This document shows positions 7,640 through 17,199 of a stretch of DNA of 64,000 nt, one piece after another (the stretch's first letter is position 1; each line of letters opens with the position of its first letter). Source of the stretch: a bacterium HR33 (GTDB taxonomy: Bacteria; Gemmatimonadota; Gemmatimonadetes; Gemmatimonadales; GWC2-71-9); contig BEIJ01000002.1 in assembly GCA_002923375.1 (NCBI GenBank), forward strand, positions 496,001 to 560,000. The letters run 5' to 3'. The notes below the pieces were generated by a model, which worked only from the letters and a program-made list of their open reading frames with translations, was not told the origin of the DNA and ran no database searches. Made by a program: the position numbers and the translations under genes.

Positions 7640-10600
7640 ATGAAGAAAAAACGGTCGCCCAGGGCGGAGATGCCTTTCCTGGACCACCTCGAAGAGCTGA
7701 GGTGGCGCATCATTTGGAGCGTGCTGGCGCTGCTCACCGGCACCGTGGTGGGTTTTTTCATAGTACAGCACTACGACGTTCTGGGGCTCCTCAAGCGGCC
7801 CATAGCGGAGCTTTTGCCCGCGGGTAAGCTTTTCGTCACCCGCCCGACGGACGCGTTCATTATAACGTTGAAGCTGGCGGTGCTGGTGGGTGCGATCTTG
7901 GCGGCGCCGATTGTTGCCTGGCAGGCGTGGATCTTCTTAGCGCCGGCTCTGTATGAACACGAGAAGCGATTCGTGGTACCTACGTTGCTCGCCGGGCTGG
8001 TACTTTTCACGATCGGGGCCCTGGTAGCCTATCTCTGGGTGCTACCCGCCGCTCTCAGGATCCTTTTCAGCTTTCAGCGCTCCGACTTGGAATTCATCAT
8101 AACGGCCAACGAGTATTTCAACTTCGCGGCGCTGTTCATTCTGGCGTTCGGGCTGGTGTTCGAACTGCCGCTGCTCATGGTGCTGCTCGCTGCTTTCGGG
8201 CTGGTGAACCCCTCGGCTTTCGCGCGCAACCGGCCCATTGCGCTGGTGGTGGCGGCGATCGGATCGGCGCTGCTCACACCGCCGGACGTGCTTTCGATGC
8301 TGATGATGCTCGCTCCGGTCATGGTGCTCTACGAGCTGGGGATTATCGTAGGCCGGCTTTTGTGGCGTGGCAGGCGGGCGGAGCGAGCGGCGAAGGCGGC
8401 GATGATGATCGTAATATTCGCGGCCCTCGGCGGGGGCGAGCTGCGGTCGCAGGAAAGACCCCGGCCTCAGCTGCCGGACACGGTAAGAGCGGACACCACC
8501 AGACCTCAGCCGGTGGACACGGCCGTGGCGCGGAAGCTGGGGCTTCCAACGGCACCGTCCCGCAACTTTCCCCCAATCGATTCGGTGATGCAGGCCTTGA
8601 TGAAGGAAGAGGGCTTTAGAATCACCCGCTACGCCGCCGACAGTCTGACTTTGTTCGCTCCGGAAAAGCAGATCGAGCTGACCGGATCGGTGTTGGTGGA
8701 GCGGGAAGGAAGCACTCTGGAGGCGGACACGGTACGCTTCTTTCAAGCCGATTGCCGCCTTCTGGCCACCGGTAAGCCGACGCTCTTCGATCGCAGCACG
8801 GTGCTCCAGGGCGAAAACATGGGCTACAACACCTGCGAGCACCGCGGCATTGTGGCCGAAGCGCTCACCACCTTCCACCAATCGGGAGTGGACTGGTTTC
8901 TGCGCGGCGCGCTGGCGGTGGACTCCGCCTCCACCAGGATCTACGCTCGGGGCAGCCGGGTTACCAGCTGCGACCTTCCCACGCCCCACTACCACTTCGG
9001 AGCGGGATCGGTCAAGTGGGTGAGCAACACGATCATGGTGGCGCGCCCCGCGGTGCTGTACGTGAGAGATATCCCGGTGCTTTGGCTTCCCTTCATTTTC
9101 CAGGACATGAGACAAGGGCGCCGGTCCGGGCTGCTGGTCCCCCGCTTCGGAATCAACGACATAGTACGCCCCAACCGCGGATATCAGCGGCACGTCAACA
9201 ATGTGGGATTTTACCTGGCGCTGAACGACTACATGGACTTCCAGACATCCCTGGATTGGTGGGCCGGGACCATGGTGCAGGTCAACGGCGGGCTCCAGTA
9301 CCGGTGGCTGGACCGCTTCCTGGACGGCTCGCTTTCGGTCTCCCGGATTTGGGAATTCGGCAGCGATGGATCTGGGGGGCGGCGCTCGCTGCGGTTGGGG
9401 TGGCGGCACAATCAAAGCTTCGACATGCGCACCCGGCTCAATGCCAATATCGACTACGTAACCAGCGCCAGCGTACTGGAACGAAACGCCGTAGATCCCC
9501 GCCTGGCCACCGCCAACCTCAGAAGCACCGCCAACTTCAGCAAACAGCTCGACTGGGGATCGTTCAACTTGGGCGGCACCAGAACCCAGGATCTCTCCAA
9601 CAATGTGGTCACGATGACGTTGCCCACTTTGAGCCTCACACCGCGGCCCATCAATTTGAGCGAGACGGTAACCTGGTCCCCCGGATTCTCCATCAGCAAC
9701 ACCCAGACGCTGAACCAACCGGGGGGGGTGTTACCCGTTCCCCCGCTAGAAGGCGGTAGCGCCGTGGAAAGCCTGCTGGTGGACAGCCGTAGCACCCAAG
9801 TGCAACTCAACAGCCCCATAAGAATCGGCTCCTGGAGTTGGCCCAATTCATTCACCATCAGCGACAGTTGGAGCAACCGCCGCACTACCGTCAGGCTGGC
9901 GGATCCGGCCGCCCCCGGAGATACGGTCACCCGCTTTTACGCGGAAGATTTCTCCACCGGGATAGACTGGAACACCAGCATAGGATTGCCGATTCTGTTC
10001 CCGGCAACGTGGCGGCTCGCTCCGAGCATCGGAATTCAAAACTCTACCGGGGGGCCCTTCTTATTGAGGAATCGCTTCACCGGCGGGGAGTTCGTGGCGC
10101 AGGGAAAACGGCTCTCCTTTGGCGCCACTCTCTCACCCACGCTGTTCGGGTTCTTCCCCGGTTTCGGCCCGCTGCTCAGGATCCGCCACGCGGTGTCGCC
10201 CTCGGTGAGCTGGCAGTACGCACCTTCGGCTGCGGTTCCAGAACGCTACGCCCGAGCTGTCGACCCCACCGGCAGCAGGGTGGGTGCAAAGAGCCCTGCG
10301 GTTCACAGCATCACCGTGGGACTGTCCCAGACTTTCGAGGCCAAACTGCGCCCCCCGCCGGGCGACACCATGGGCGAGCAGAACGCCAGGAAGATCAAGC
10401 TGCTCAGTATCCAGACTACCGGAGTCACCTACAACTTCGAGCAAGCCAAAGAACCGGGGCGCACCGGATGGGCCACCGGTTCGGTGAGCAACACCTTTAC
10501 CAGCGATCTCTTGCCCGGATTTTCCCTCTCCACCACCCATGAACTGTGGGAAGGCGCGGTGGGGACCGACACTGCGCGCTTCTCCCCCTTCTTGAGCCGG

Positions 10601-11140
10601 GTATCCATGCGCTTCGGGCTAAGCGGTCGAACCATCCGCCGGCTGATCGGCCTCTTGGCGGGCGAACCCGAGCCGGCGCCCCAACCGGAGGCTCGACCGG
10701 AAGGGCAGATTGCCGGCGCGCAACTGCCCCAGCGAACGATGGGCGGCCTCGTGTCCTACCGGACCGCGGACGAGCTCACCACTTCGCCCCGGGGTAGGGG
10801 ACTGGAAATGTCCATCAGCTTCGACGACCAGCGAGTGCGCCATCCGCCGGAACCGGACGGACCCGTTCCCCTGACCGCCGCGGGCAACCGCACCTTGGGA
10901 TTTCAAATAGGGTTTTCGCCCAGCCGGAATTGGGTGGCTTCCTGGTCCACCGTCTATAACTTCACCACCCAAGAGTTCGGCGAGCACTTACTGAGGCTGG
11001 AGCGCGATCTCCATCGCTGGCGGGCTACTTTCTCCTTCGTCAAATCACCCAACGGGAACTTCGCTTTCAATTTCTACATCAGCCTGCTGGATCAGCCGGA
11101 CATAAAGTTCCAGTACGATCAACGCACCATCTCGCGCTGA
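7640..11140 (+). CDS. TatC-LptD fusion: twin-arginine translocase subunit joined to LPS-assembly barrel
   Basis: One unbroken frame of 1166 codons. Residues 1-250 are a complete TatC, with the signature FLDHLEELRWRI near the N-terminus and six membrane segments; TatC recognises twin-arginine signal peptides. Residues 255-275 begin with two Met codons (8402 and 8405) and look like a signal peptide or seventh membrane helix (MMIVIFAALGGGELRSQ). Residues 330-430 form an OstA/LptA-like beta domain. The rest is a large Tyr/Trp/Asn-rich outer-membrane barrel of LptD type (LPFIFQDMRQGRRSGLLVPRF, then alternating beta strands), ending in an aromatic-rich strand. There is no stop codon between the parts. 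Either the polyprotein is cleaved after the junction helix, or LptD is made by internal initiation at 8402, or a base was lost in assembly. TatA lies 10 kb downstream. Confidence 0.88.
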   Translation: MKKKRSPRAEMPFLDHLEELRWRIIWSVLALLTGTVVGFFIVQHYDVLGLLKRPIAELLPAGKLFVTRPTDAFIITLKLAVLVGAILAAPIVAWQAWIFLAPALYEHEKRFVVPTLLAGLVLFTIGALVAYLWVLPAALRILFSFQRSDLEFIITANEYFNFAALFILAFGLVFELPLLMVLLAAFGLVNPSAFARNRPIALVVAAIGSALLTPPDVLSMLMMLAPVMVLYELGIIVGRLLWRGRRAERAAKAAMMIVIFAALGGGELRSQERPRPQLPDTVRADTTRPQPVDTAVARKLGLPTAPSRNFPPIDSVMQALMKEEGFRITRYAADSLTLFAPEKQIELTGSVLVEREGSTLEADTVRFFQADCRLLATGKPTLFDRSTVLQGENMGYNTCEHRGIVAEALTTFHQSGVDWFLRGALAVDSASTRIYARGSRVTSCDLPTPHYHFGAGSVKWVSNTIMVARPAVLYVRDIPVLWLPFIFQDMRQGRRSGLLVPRFGINDIVRPNRGYQRHVNNVGFYLALNDYMDFQTSLDWWAGTMVQVNGGLQYRWLDRFLDGSLSVSRIWEFGSDGSGGRRSLRLGWRHNQSFDMRTRLNANIDYVTSASVLERNAVDPRLATANLRSTANFSKQLDWGSFNLGGTRTQDLSNNVVTMTLPTLSLTPRPINLSETVTWSPGFSISNTQTLNQPGGVLPVPPLEGGSAVESLLVDSRSTQVQLNSPIRIGSWSWPNSFTISDSWSNRRTTVRLADPAAPGDTVTRFYAEDFSTGIDWNTSIGLPILFPATWRLAPSIGIQNSTGGPFLLRNRFTGGEFVAQGKRLSFGATLSPTLFGFFPGFGPLLRIRHAVSPSVSWQYAPSAAVPERYARAVDPTGSRVGAKSPAVHSITVGLSQTFEAKLRPPPGDTMGEQNARKIKLLSIQTTGVTYNFEQAKEPGRTGWATGSVSNTFTSDLLPGFSLSTTHELWEGAVGTDTARFSPFLSRVSMRFGLSGRTIRRLIGLLAGEPEPAPQPEARPEGQIAGAQLPQRTMGGLVSYRTADELTTSPRGRGLEMSISFDDQRVRHPPEPDGPVPLTAAGNRTLGFQIGFSPSRNWVASWSTVYNFTTQEFGEHLLRLERDLHRWRATFSFVKSPNGNFAFNFYISLLDQPDIKFQYDQRTISR

Positions 11141-11164
11141 CACTGTCCTAAAGAGGGGACAGTG
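11141..11164 (+). terminator. Hairpin directly after the TatC-LptD stop codon
   Basis: Perfect 8-bp inverted repeat, CACTGTCC (11141-11148) and GGACAGTG (11157-11164), with an 8-nt loop, beginning at the base after the stop codon. No T-run follows, so it is not a classical intrinsic terminator. It may act as an mRNA 3' end, or be one copy of a dispersed REP-like palindrome. Confidence 0.45.
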
Positions 11165-11288
11165 CCACTGGCTAAAATGCCCGCAAGGTCAGAGCCGACA
11201 AGCAGTTGGAGGTATGGCACGGATTCTGCCCTTTGATTTCCATAGTCAATGAACTGAGGCTTGGACTGTGAAGGGACGGGTGCTGCCT

Positions 11289-12458
11289 ATGTCTCGGATT
11301 ATCAGTTGGACCTCGGGCGTGATCGTAGCGGTCCTGTTCGGTTGCAGCGATGGGGTGGGCCCGGGCATCGAAGCGCCCCAAAACTTGACCTACCGTCTCG
11401 AGCCGAGCGGGGATCCCCAGAGGCCGGCCGGGCTGATATTGCAGTGGGACCCGGTTTCCAACCCGGATCTTGCGGTCTATCGGGTTTACTCGCGCGCCTC
11501 GAGCGCGGATCGGTTCGGGCTCAGGGCCTCCACCACCTCGAACACTTTCCACGACGCCGGAGTGCCGGACCTGGAGTACTACGTGACGGCGGAACACGTA
11601 AACGGGAGCGAGAGTCCGCCTAGCAACGTGGTCTTGATAGACGAGCGGCTCAGGCTGGAGGCACCTGCGTGGCTCAAGAGCACGTCGCTCAACGGCGCGG
11701 TGCATCTGTATTGGTCGGACAATCCGTTCAAGAACGAGCCATCGGGGTTCAAGCAGTACCGGGTATACAGTGCCTCGTACTCGCTGGACCAGAACCTTTG
11801 CGGCTCGTCTTGGTTCTTGGAAGGAACCACCGTGGCGCCGGTATTTCTGGTCGGCGCGTTGACCAACGGCGTGTCGCGTTGTTTTGCCGTCTCCGCCGAG
11901 AGCGTAGAGGGCTGGGAGAGCCTGTGGTCTCCGCTCCGGGCGGATACTCCGCGCCCCGATGCACGCAATGTCCTGATCTTTCCGGTGCAGGTAAATGCGG
12001 CGCGGAGCGGCTTTCGCTTTTTCCAGGACGTGGACGGCGACGGCAAGGCCGGCCCTTTGGAGCTGGGGATCGTGGGATCCGGTACCAGCCCGGAAGCGGA
12101 CTTCTACGTAGATCTGGATCAGAGTGGAGATGTTTTCTTGGTACCCCGTCGCTCCGGCACCGAGATCGCCCTTTACGGCAACGAGCCGGTGGAAGATCTC
12201 ACTTCCATCGACGTTGCGCCGGAGACCGGTTACGCCCGCAGCGCCATCCAGGCGGTACCCGGTTACGGCTACGTCTTCCGGATGTTGGGCGGCGATCAGT
12301 ACTACCGCTTCGGCGCCATCCGGGTGACCCATGTGAGTTCCGGGTACCTGATCTTCGACTGGAGCTATCAGACCGATCCCGGCAATCCGGAGCTGTCGGT
12401 TCGCGGCGGGCTTCCCGCATACAACGGGACTATCATAGTGCCGCGCCCCAGACCGTAG
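11289..12458 (+). CDS. Secreted lipoprotein with fibronectin type III-like domains
   Basis: Function unknown. The 389 residues begin with a lipoprotein signal ending VLFGC, so the protein is probably anchored in the outer membrane. Two Ig/FN3-like beta domains follow (about 35-125 and 130-225; signs are LILQWDPVSNPDLAVYRVY and GAVHLYWSDNP). A C-terminal region holds two Asp-rich loops (DVDGDGKAG, DLDQSGD) that look like calcium sites. The ATG at 11289 is chosen because it puts a basic n-region directly before the hydrophobic core; GTG 11268 would add seven residues. It stands alone between tatC-lptD and the hut genes. Confidence 0.75.
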   Translation: MSRIISWTSGVIVAVLFGCSDGVGPGIEAPQNLTYRLEPSGDPQRPAGLILQWDPVSNPDLAVYRVYSRASSADRFGLRASTTSNTFHDAGVPDLEYYVTAEHVNGSESPPSNVVLIDERLRLEAPAWLKSTSLNGAVHLYWSDNPFKNEPSGFKQYRVYSASYSLDQNLCGSSWFLEGTTVAPVFLVGALTNGVSRCFAVSAESVEGWESLWSPLRADTPRPDARNVLIFPVQVNAARSGFRFFQDVDGDGKAGPLELGIVGSGTSPEADFYVDLDQSGDVFLVPRRSGTEIALYGNEPVEDLTSIDVAPETGYARSAIQAVPGYGYVFRMLGGDQYYRFGAIRVTHVSSGYLIFDWSYQTDPGNPELSVRGGLPAYNGTIIVPRPRP

Positions 12459-12687
12459 GGACGGCTTTCACGGCTCCGGTCTGCGGGGGAGCGTCGCCGC
12501 GGCCCAAAGGTAGCGTCCGGGGCGGGGACTCGGGCTCACGCGAGCGCGAGGTTTGAAGATAGCTCGGCGCTCCGCCTGCGGGCGCGGCGCTCGGGCCGGT
12601 GCGGTGGCGGGCGATGCCTGAGGGCGCCGGTTGCGAGTTGTAAGCTTTTCCCGCCGGGGCGGTGCTCACGGGTCCGCTGCCGAAGAC

Positions 12688-12693
12688 TATATT
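12688..12693 (+). promoter_or_regulatory. Probable -10 box for leaderless hutH transcription
   Basis: TATATT lies 7 nt before the hutH ATG at 12701, so transcription would begin at or next to the A of the start codon. The -35 position (12665-12670, CTCACG) matches the consensus poorly, and no ribosome-binding site precedes the ATG. Confidence 0.45.
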
Positions 12694-12700
12694 GTGTGGC

Positions 12701-14197
12701 ATGAGCGAGGTGGTTTTGGATGGCCATTCCCTCACCGTCGAGGACGTGGTGGCGGTGGCCCGAAATGGTGCCCGGGTCTCGGTGGCGGCGGAGGCGAGAG
12801 AGCGCGCTCTGAGGGCCAGGGAGATAGTCGAGAAAGCGGCGGCTGGTGCCGAGGCGGTTTACGGGATCAATACCGGATTCGGCAAGCTGGCTCACGTGAG
12901 GATCGCTCCGGATCAACTCAGACAACTTCAGCGAAATCTGATTTTGAGCCACTGCGTCGGCGTGGGAGCTCCCCTTCCGGTTCCCATCGTGCGGGCGATC
13001 ATGCTTCTCAGAGCCAATGTGCTGCTCAAGGAGACCAGCGGGGTGAGGCCGCTTTTGGCCGAGCGGCTAGCAGATCTGTTGAACGCGGGTATTCACCCGG
13101 TGGTCCCGGAGCAAGGGAGCGTAGGGGCGAGCGGGGATCTCGCCCCTCTTTCCCATGTGGCCCTGGCGCTGATGGGGGAGGGCGAGGTGGAGTTCAAGTC
13201 CAGGCGGGTGGGGGCGCGCGCGGCTCTGGAGGAGGCGGGGATATCGCCCGTGGAGTACGAAGTCAAGGAGGGCCTGGCGTTCATCAACGGGACTCAGGCG
13301 CAAACCGCGATTTTGGCTTTGCTGGTGCACGACTCGGAAAACCTATGGAGGAGCGCCCACGGGGCGGCGGCGATGAGTCTCGAGGCGCTTCGCGGAACAC
13401 CGGTGCCCTTCGACGAGAGGATACACCGGGTCCGCCCGCATCCGGGACAGCTGGCATCGGCGGCGCTGATGAGGGAGCTTTTGGCCGACAGCGAGATCCG
13501 GGAATCACACCGGGTGGGGGATCCCCGGGTGCAGGATGCCTACAGTTTGCGCTGCATACCGCAGGTCTTGGGCTCCGTTCGAGACGCTATCGACTTCGCC
13601 CGGCGCACGCTGGAGATCGAGCTCAACGCTGCCACCGACAATCCCCTGGTGTTCGGAGAGGAGCTGCTCTCGGGCGGGAACTTTCACGGCCAGCCGGTGG
13701 CGCTGGCGCTGGATCTCCTGACCATCGCTCTCACTACGCTCGCGGGCATTGCCGAACGCCGGATCGAGGCGCTGCTCAATCCCGATCTGTCCCAGGGGCT
13801 GCCGGCTTTTCTGACTCCCCACGCGGGCCTGCAGTCTGGATTTATGATGATCCAGGTGATGGCTGCTTCCCTGGTGGCGGAGTGCCGGACGCTCTGCGCT
13901 CCGGCAAGCGTGCAGTCCATACCCACGGATGCCAATCAGGAGGATGTGGTCCCCATGGGGATGGCTGCGGCGGTCAAGGCCCGGCGAGTGCTGGCCAATG
14001 CCCAGCGGGTAGTGGCAGCCGAGCTCATTTGCGGCGCTCAGGGCCTGGAGTTTCTCAAGCCGCTCAAGCCCGGCCGCGGAGTGCAGCAGGTCTATGAAAG
14101 AGTGCGCCGGCTGGTCTCGCCTTTGATTGAAGACCGGCCCCTTACCGACGATGTAGAGCGAGTTGCCCAACAGCTCGCAGTGGAGGCGATCGTATGA
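12701..14197 (+). CDS. hutH: Histidine ammonia-lyase
   Basis: Deaminates L-histidine to urocanate, the first step of histidine degradation. The 498-residue protein carries the Ala143-Ser144-Gly145 triad in [14 protein letters not shown] that cyclises to the MIO electrophile, plus the family segments [25 protein letters not shown] and [15 protein letters not shown]. The ATG at 12701 is preferred to an upstream in-frame GTG because MSEVVLDG starts the conserved region. It is the first gene of hutH-hutU-hutI and overlaps hutU by 4 bp. There is no hutG, hutF or hutC regulator in the window, so later steps and control lie elsewhere. Confidence 0.97.
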   Translation: MSEVVLDGHSLTVEDVVAVARNGARVSVAAEARERALRAREIVEKAAAGAEAVYGINTGFGKLAHVRIAPDQLRQLQRNLILSHCVGVGAPLPVPIVRAIMLLRANVLLKETSGVRPLLAERLADLLNAGIHPVVPEQGSVGASGDLAPLSHVALALMGEGEVEFKSRRVGARAALEEAGISPVEYEVKEGLAFINGTQAQTAILALLVHDSENLWRSAHGAAAMSLEALRGTPVPFDERIHRVRPHPGQLASAALMRELLADSEIRESHRVGDPRVQDAYSLRCIPQVLGSVRDAIDFARRTLEIELNAATDNPLVFGEELLSGGNFHGQPVALALDLLTIALTTLAGIAERRIEALLNPDLSQGLPAFLTPHAGLQSGFMMIQVMAASLVAECRTLCAPASVQSIPTDANQEDVVPMGMAAAVKARRVLANAQRVVAAELICGAQGLEFLKPLKPGRGVQQVYERVRRLVSPLIEDRPLTDDVERVAQQLAVEAIV

Positions 14198-15855
14198 GCG
14201 CAAGAACCGTTCGTGCTCCGCGCGGCTCGGCGATCTCCTGCAAGGGATGGATCCAGGAAGCCGCGCTGAGGATGCTGATGAACAATCTGGATCCCGAGGT
14301 CGCCGAAAGGCCTCAAGATCTGGTGGTCTACGGCGGCGCGGGCAAGGCGGCCCGAAACTGGGCGGCTTTCGAGGCGATAGTGAGGAGCCTGAAGGAGCTG
14401 GAAAACGACGAGACACTTCTGGTGCAGTCGGGCAAGCCCGTGGGGATCTTCAGAACTCACGAAGATGCCCCGCGGGTGCTGATCGCGAACTCCAATCTGG
14501 TGGGACGCTGGGCCACCTGGGAAGTGTTCCGGGAGCTGGAACGTCTGGGTCTGATCATGTACGGCCAGATGACGGCCGGGAGTTGGATCTACATCGGTAC
14601 CCAGGGGATTCTCCAGGGGACCTACGAGACGTTTGGCGCGGTGGCCCGCAAGCATTTTTCGGGTACTCTCGCGGGGCGACTGGTGGTTTCCGGCGGCTTG
14701 GGAGGGATGGGAGGAGCCCAGCCGCTGGCGGCTACGATGAACGGGGCTGCGTTCTTGGGGATCGAGGTCGATCCTGCGCGCATCAAGCGGCGCCTGGAGA
14801 CGGGCTACCTGGACCGTGCGAGCGAGTCGCTGGAGGAGGCTTGGGCGCTCGTGGATGACGCGCGGCGGCGCGGGGAGGCGATCTCGGTGGGTCTCTTGGG
14901 CAACTGCGCCGAAGTTCTCCCGGAGATGGAGAAGCGCGGTTGGGTTCCCGACGTGCTCACCGACCAAACTTCCGCTCATGACGCTCTCAACGGCTACATC
15001 CCGGCTGGTCTGAGCGTGGGAGACGCCGCCGCTCTCAGGGCCCGCGATCCGCAGGAGTACGTGCGGCGGGCGATGGAGTCGATGGCGATCCATGTGAGAG
15101 CGATGCTGGGGCTCAAGCGCAAAGGGGCGGTGACGTTCGATTACGGCAACAACATCAGAGCCCAGGCCAGAGAGGCGGGGGTGGAGGACGCTTTCGAGAT
15201 CCCCGGTTTTGTCCCCGAGTACATAAGGCCGCTGTTTTGCGAGGGGAGAGGCCCGTTCCGCTGGGTGGCGCTTTCGGGAGAACCCGGGGATCTCCATCGG
15301 ACCGATGAGCTGGTGCGGCGTCTCTTTCCGGACAACGAGCATCTTTGCCGCTGGATCGAGCTGGCGCAAAAGAAGGTGAAATTCCAGGGCTTGCCGGCTC
15401 GGATCTGCTGGCTGGGTCAGGGGGAGAGGGCCAGGTTCGGCGTGGAGCTCAACCATCTGGTGAAAAAGTCCGAAATCTCGGCGCCGGTGGTCATAGGGCG
15501 GGACCATTTGGACGCGGGCTCGGTGGCTTCTCCCTTCCGAGAGACCGAGGGGATGCTGGACGGTTCGGATGCCATTGCCGACTGGCCGATTCTGAACGCG
15601 ATGCTGAACGTCGCTTCGGGGGCTTCCTGGGTGTCGTTCCACCACGGCGGCGGCGTAGGGATCGGCAATTCTCTTCATGCGGGGCAGGTGATCGTGGCCG
15701 ACGGTACCGCGGGCGCGGAGCGCCGCCTGGAGCGGGTGCTCACCAACGATCCGGGAATCGGCATCATCCGGCACGCGGACGCGGGTTATCCGGAAGCGCT
15801 GGCCGCGGCTGAGCGGCACGGGCTCAAGATCCCGATGCGGGAGGTGCGGGACTGA
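14194..15855 (+). CDS. hutU: Urocanate hydratase
   Basis: Converts urocanate to imidazolone propionate using tightly bound NAD+ as an electrophile. The 553 residues match the family length. Visible signatures are the NAD-binding [46 protein letters not shown], and the strongly conserved C-terminal [20 protein letters not shown]. It is coupled to hutH through an ATGA overlap. Its last codons (CGG GAG GTG CGG GAC) contain a GGAGG that could serve as the ribosome site of hutI. Confidence 0.97.
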   Translation: MSARTVRAPRGSAISCKGWIQEAALRMLMNNLDPEVAERPQDLVVYGGAGKAARNWAAFEAIVRSLKELENDETLLVQSGKPVGIFRTHEDAPRVLIANSNLVGRWATWEVFRELERLGLIMYGQMTAGSWIYIGTQGILQGTYETFGAVARKHFSGTLAGRLVVSGGLGGMGGAQPLAATMNGAAFLGIEVDPARIKRRLETGYLDRASESLEEAWALVDDARRRGEAISVGLLGNCAEVLPEMEKRGWVPDVLTDQTSAHDALNGYIPAGLSVGDAAALRARDPQEYVRRAMESMAIHVRAMLGLKRKGAVTFDYGNNIRAQAREAGVEDAFEIPGFVPEYIRPLFCEGRGPFRWVALSGEPGDLHRTDELVRRLFPDNEHLCRWIELAQKKVKFQGLPARICWLGQGERARFGVELNHLVKKSEISAPVVIGRDHLDAGSVASPFRETEGMLDGSDAIADWPILNAMLNVASGASWVSFHHGGGVGIGNSLHAGQVIVADGTAGAERRLERVLTNDPGIGIIRHADAGYPEALAAAERHGLKIPMREVRD

Positions 15856-17153
15856 AAAGGCGGGCTGGCGGAAACCGCCGCCGCGGCCGGCGGACGCTGC
15901 TCGCCGGTGCGCTTCAAGTGGTAACCTGCCGGGGTCCGGCAAGGGCCCGGCGCGGCAAGGAGATGTCGGAGCTCGAGGTCCTGGAGGGCGCTGCGGTTCT
16001 CATCGGAGCGGACGGCAGGATCGACGCGGTGGGACCCTACTCCGAGTTGAGGCGGCGAGCGAGGAAGGCGGAGGTAGTCGAGGTCGAAGGGGTGCTCTTT
16101 CCCGGTTTCATAGACGCTCACACCCATGCGGTTTTCGGCCCTCCGCGCCTGGCCGATCACGAGCGCAGAGCGCGGGGGGTGGGATACAAGGAGATCGCCG
16201 CTGCGGGTGGAGGGATCCTTTCTTCGGTTCGAGACGTAAGGGCGATTGCTTTCGAGGAACTGCTCGATCTCACCCGCCGGAGGCTGGGGCAGCTTCTGGC
16301 GCACGGTACCACGGCCGTGGAGGTGAAGTCCGGATACGGTCTCGAACTCGAAGCGGAACTCAAGCAACTGGAAGTGATCGCCGCGCTGAGCGACGGCCCC
16401 CCTTTTCTCATCCCGACGTTTCTCGGGGCTCACGAGGTACCCCCGGAATACCGTTCGGATCCGGAGCGCTACGTGGATCTGGTGATCGGAGAGATGCTCC
16501 CTGCAGTGGTGGCAAGAGGCCTGGCCCGTTTTTGCGACGTTTTTTGCGAGCCCGGGGTGTTTACCGTGGGGCAGTCGCGCAGGATTCTGGAGGCCGCCAA
16601 GGGAATGGGTCTCGAGCTCAAGTTGCACGCCGACGAGCTGGAAGGATCTGGCGGGACGGAGCTGGCCTGCGAGCTGGGCGCGATGAGCGCCGACCACTTG
16701 GCGGCGGTCTCGGAGCGGGGGATCGAGCTTTTGGCCGCTAGCCGCACGGTGGCGGTGCTCCTTCCCGGAACCATGTGGTTCTTGGGCCAAAGCCGCCAAG
16801 CACCGGCGAGGCGGTTGATCGACGCCGGCTGCGCGGTGGCGCTGGCTACGGACTTCAATCCCGGAAGCTCGCCCGGGATGAGCCTTCCTCTCATGGCCAT
16901 GTGCGGGGTCTCTCAGATGAAAATGCTCCCCTCCGAGGCGGTGATGGCGATCACGGTGAACGCCGCCGCGGCGGTGGGGGAGGCTCATCGCCGCGGTCAG
17001 ATAGCTCCAGGCTTCGAGGGGGATTTGGTGCTGGTGGGGGTCAAGGATTGGCGGGAACTGGCGTACTGGTACGGGGTCAATCTGGTGCGAGAAGTGTGGG
17101 TGGGCGGCGTAGCTTGTCACCCCCGGCGGCGCCCGGTACATTACCTTTCTTGA
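15852..17153 (+). CDS. hutI: Imidazolonepropionase, probable CTG start
   Basis: Hydrolyses imidazolone propionate to N-formimino-glutamate. This is a metal-dependent amidohydrolase: HTH in [11 protein letters not shown], His in [15 protein letters not shown], and the Asp ligand in [12 protein letters not shown]. The family's first beta strand reads [15 protein letters not shown] here and begins before the only GTG (15918). The frame is open back to the hutU stop with no ATG, GTG or TTG. A CTG at 15852 overlaps the hutU TGA (CTGA) and has GGAGG at 15840-15844, 7 nt upstream; CTG 15897 is another option. If GTG 15918 were used, the first strand would be lost. Confidence 0.92.
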   Translation: MKRRAGGNRRRGRRTLLAGALQVVTCRGPARARRGKEMSELEVLEGAAVLIGADGRIDAVGPYSELRRRARKAEVVEVEGVLFPGFIDAHTHAVFGPPRLADHERRARGVGYKEIAAAGGGILSSVRDVRAIAFEELLDLTRRRLGQLLAHGTTAVEVKSGYGLELEAELKQLEVIAALSDGPPFLIPTFLGAHEVPPEYRSDPERYVDLVIGEMLPAVVARGLARFCDVFCEPGVFTVGQSRRILEAAKGMGLELKLHADELEGSGGTELACELGAMSADHLAAVSERGIELLAASRTVAVLLPGTMWFLGQSRQAPARRLIDAGCAVALATDFNPGSSPGMSLPLMAMCGVSQMKMLPSEAVMAITVNAAAAVGEAHRRGQIAPGFEGDLVLVGVKDWRELAYWYGVNLVREVWVGGVACHPRRRPVHYLS

Positions 17154-17199
17154 CGGTGGTTCGTTTTCTTCCTGGTGCTCAACCGGTGCGAGGTTCGCC

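Noticed and set aside
9752-9761. GGCGGTAGCG, similar to the ops element recognised by RfaH
   Set aside because: It lies inside the LptD coding part, far from any polysaccharide operon, and is explained by Gly-Gly-Ser codons.
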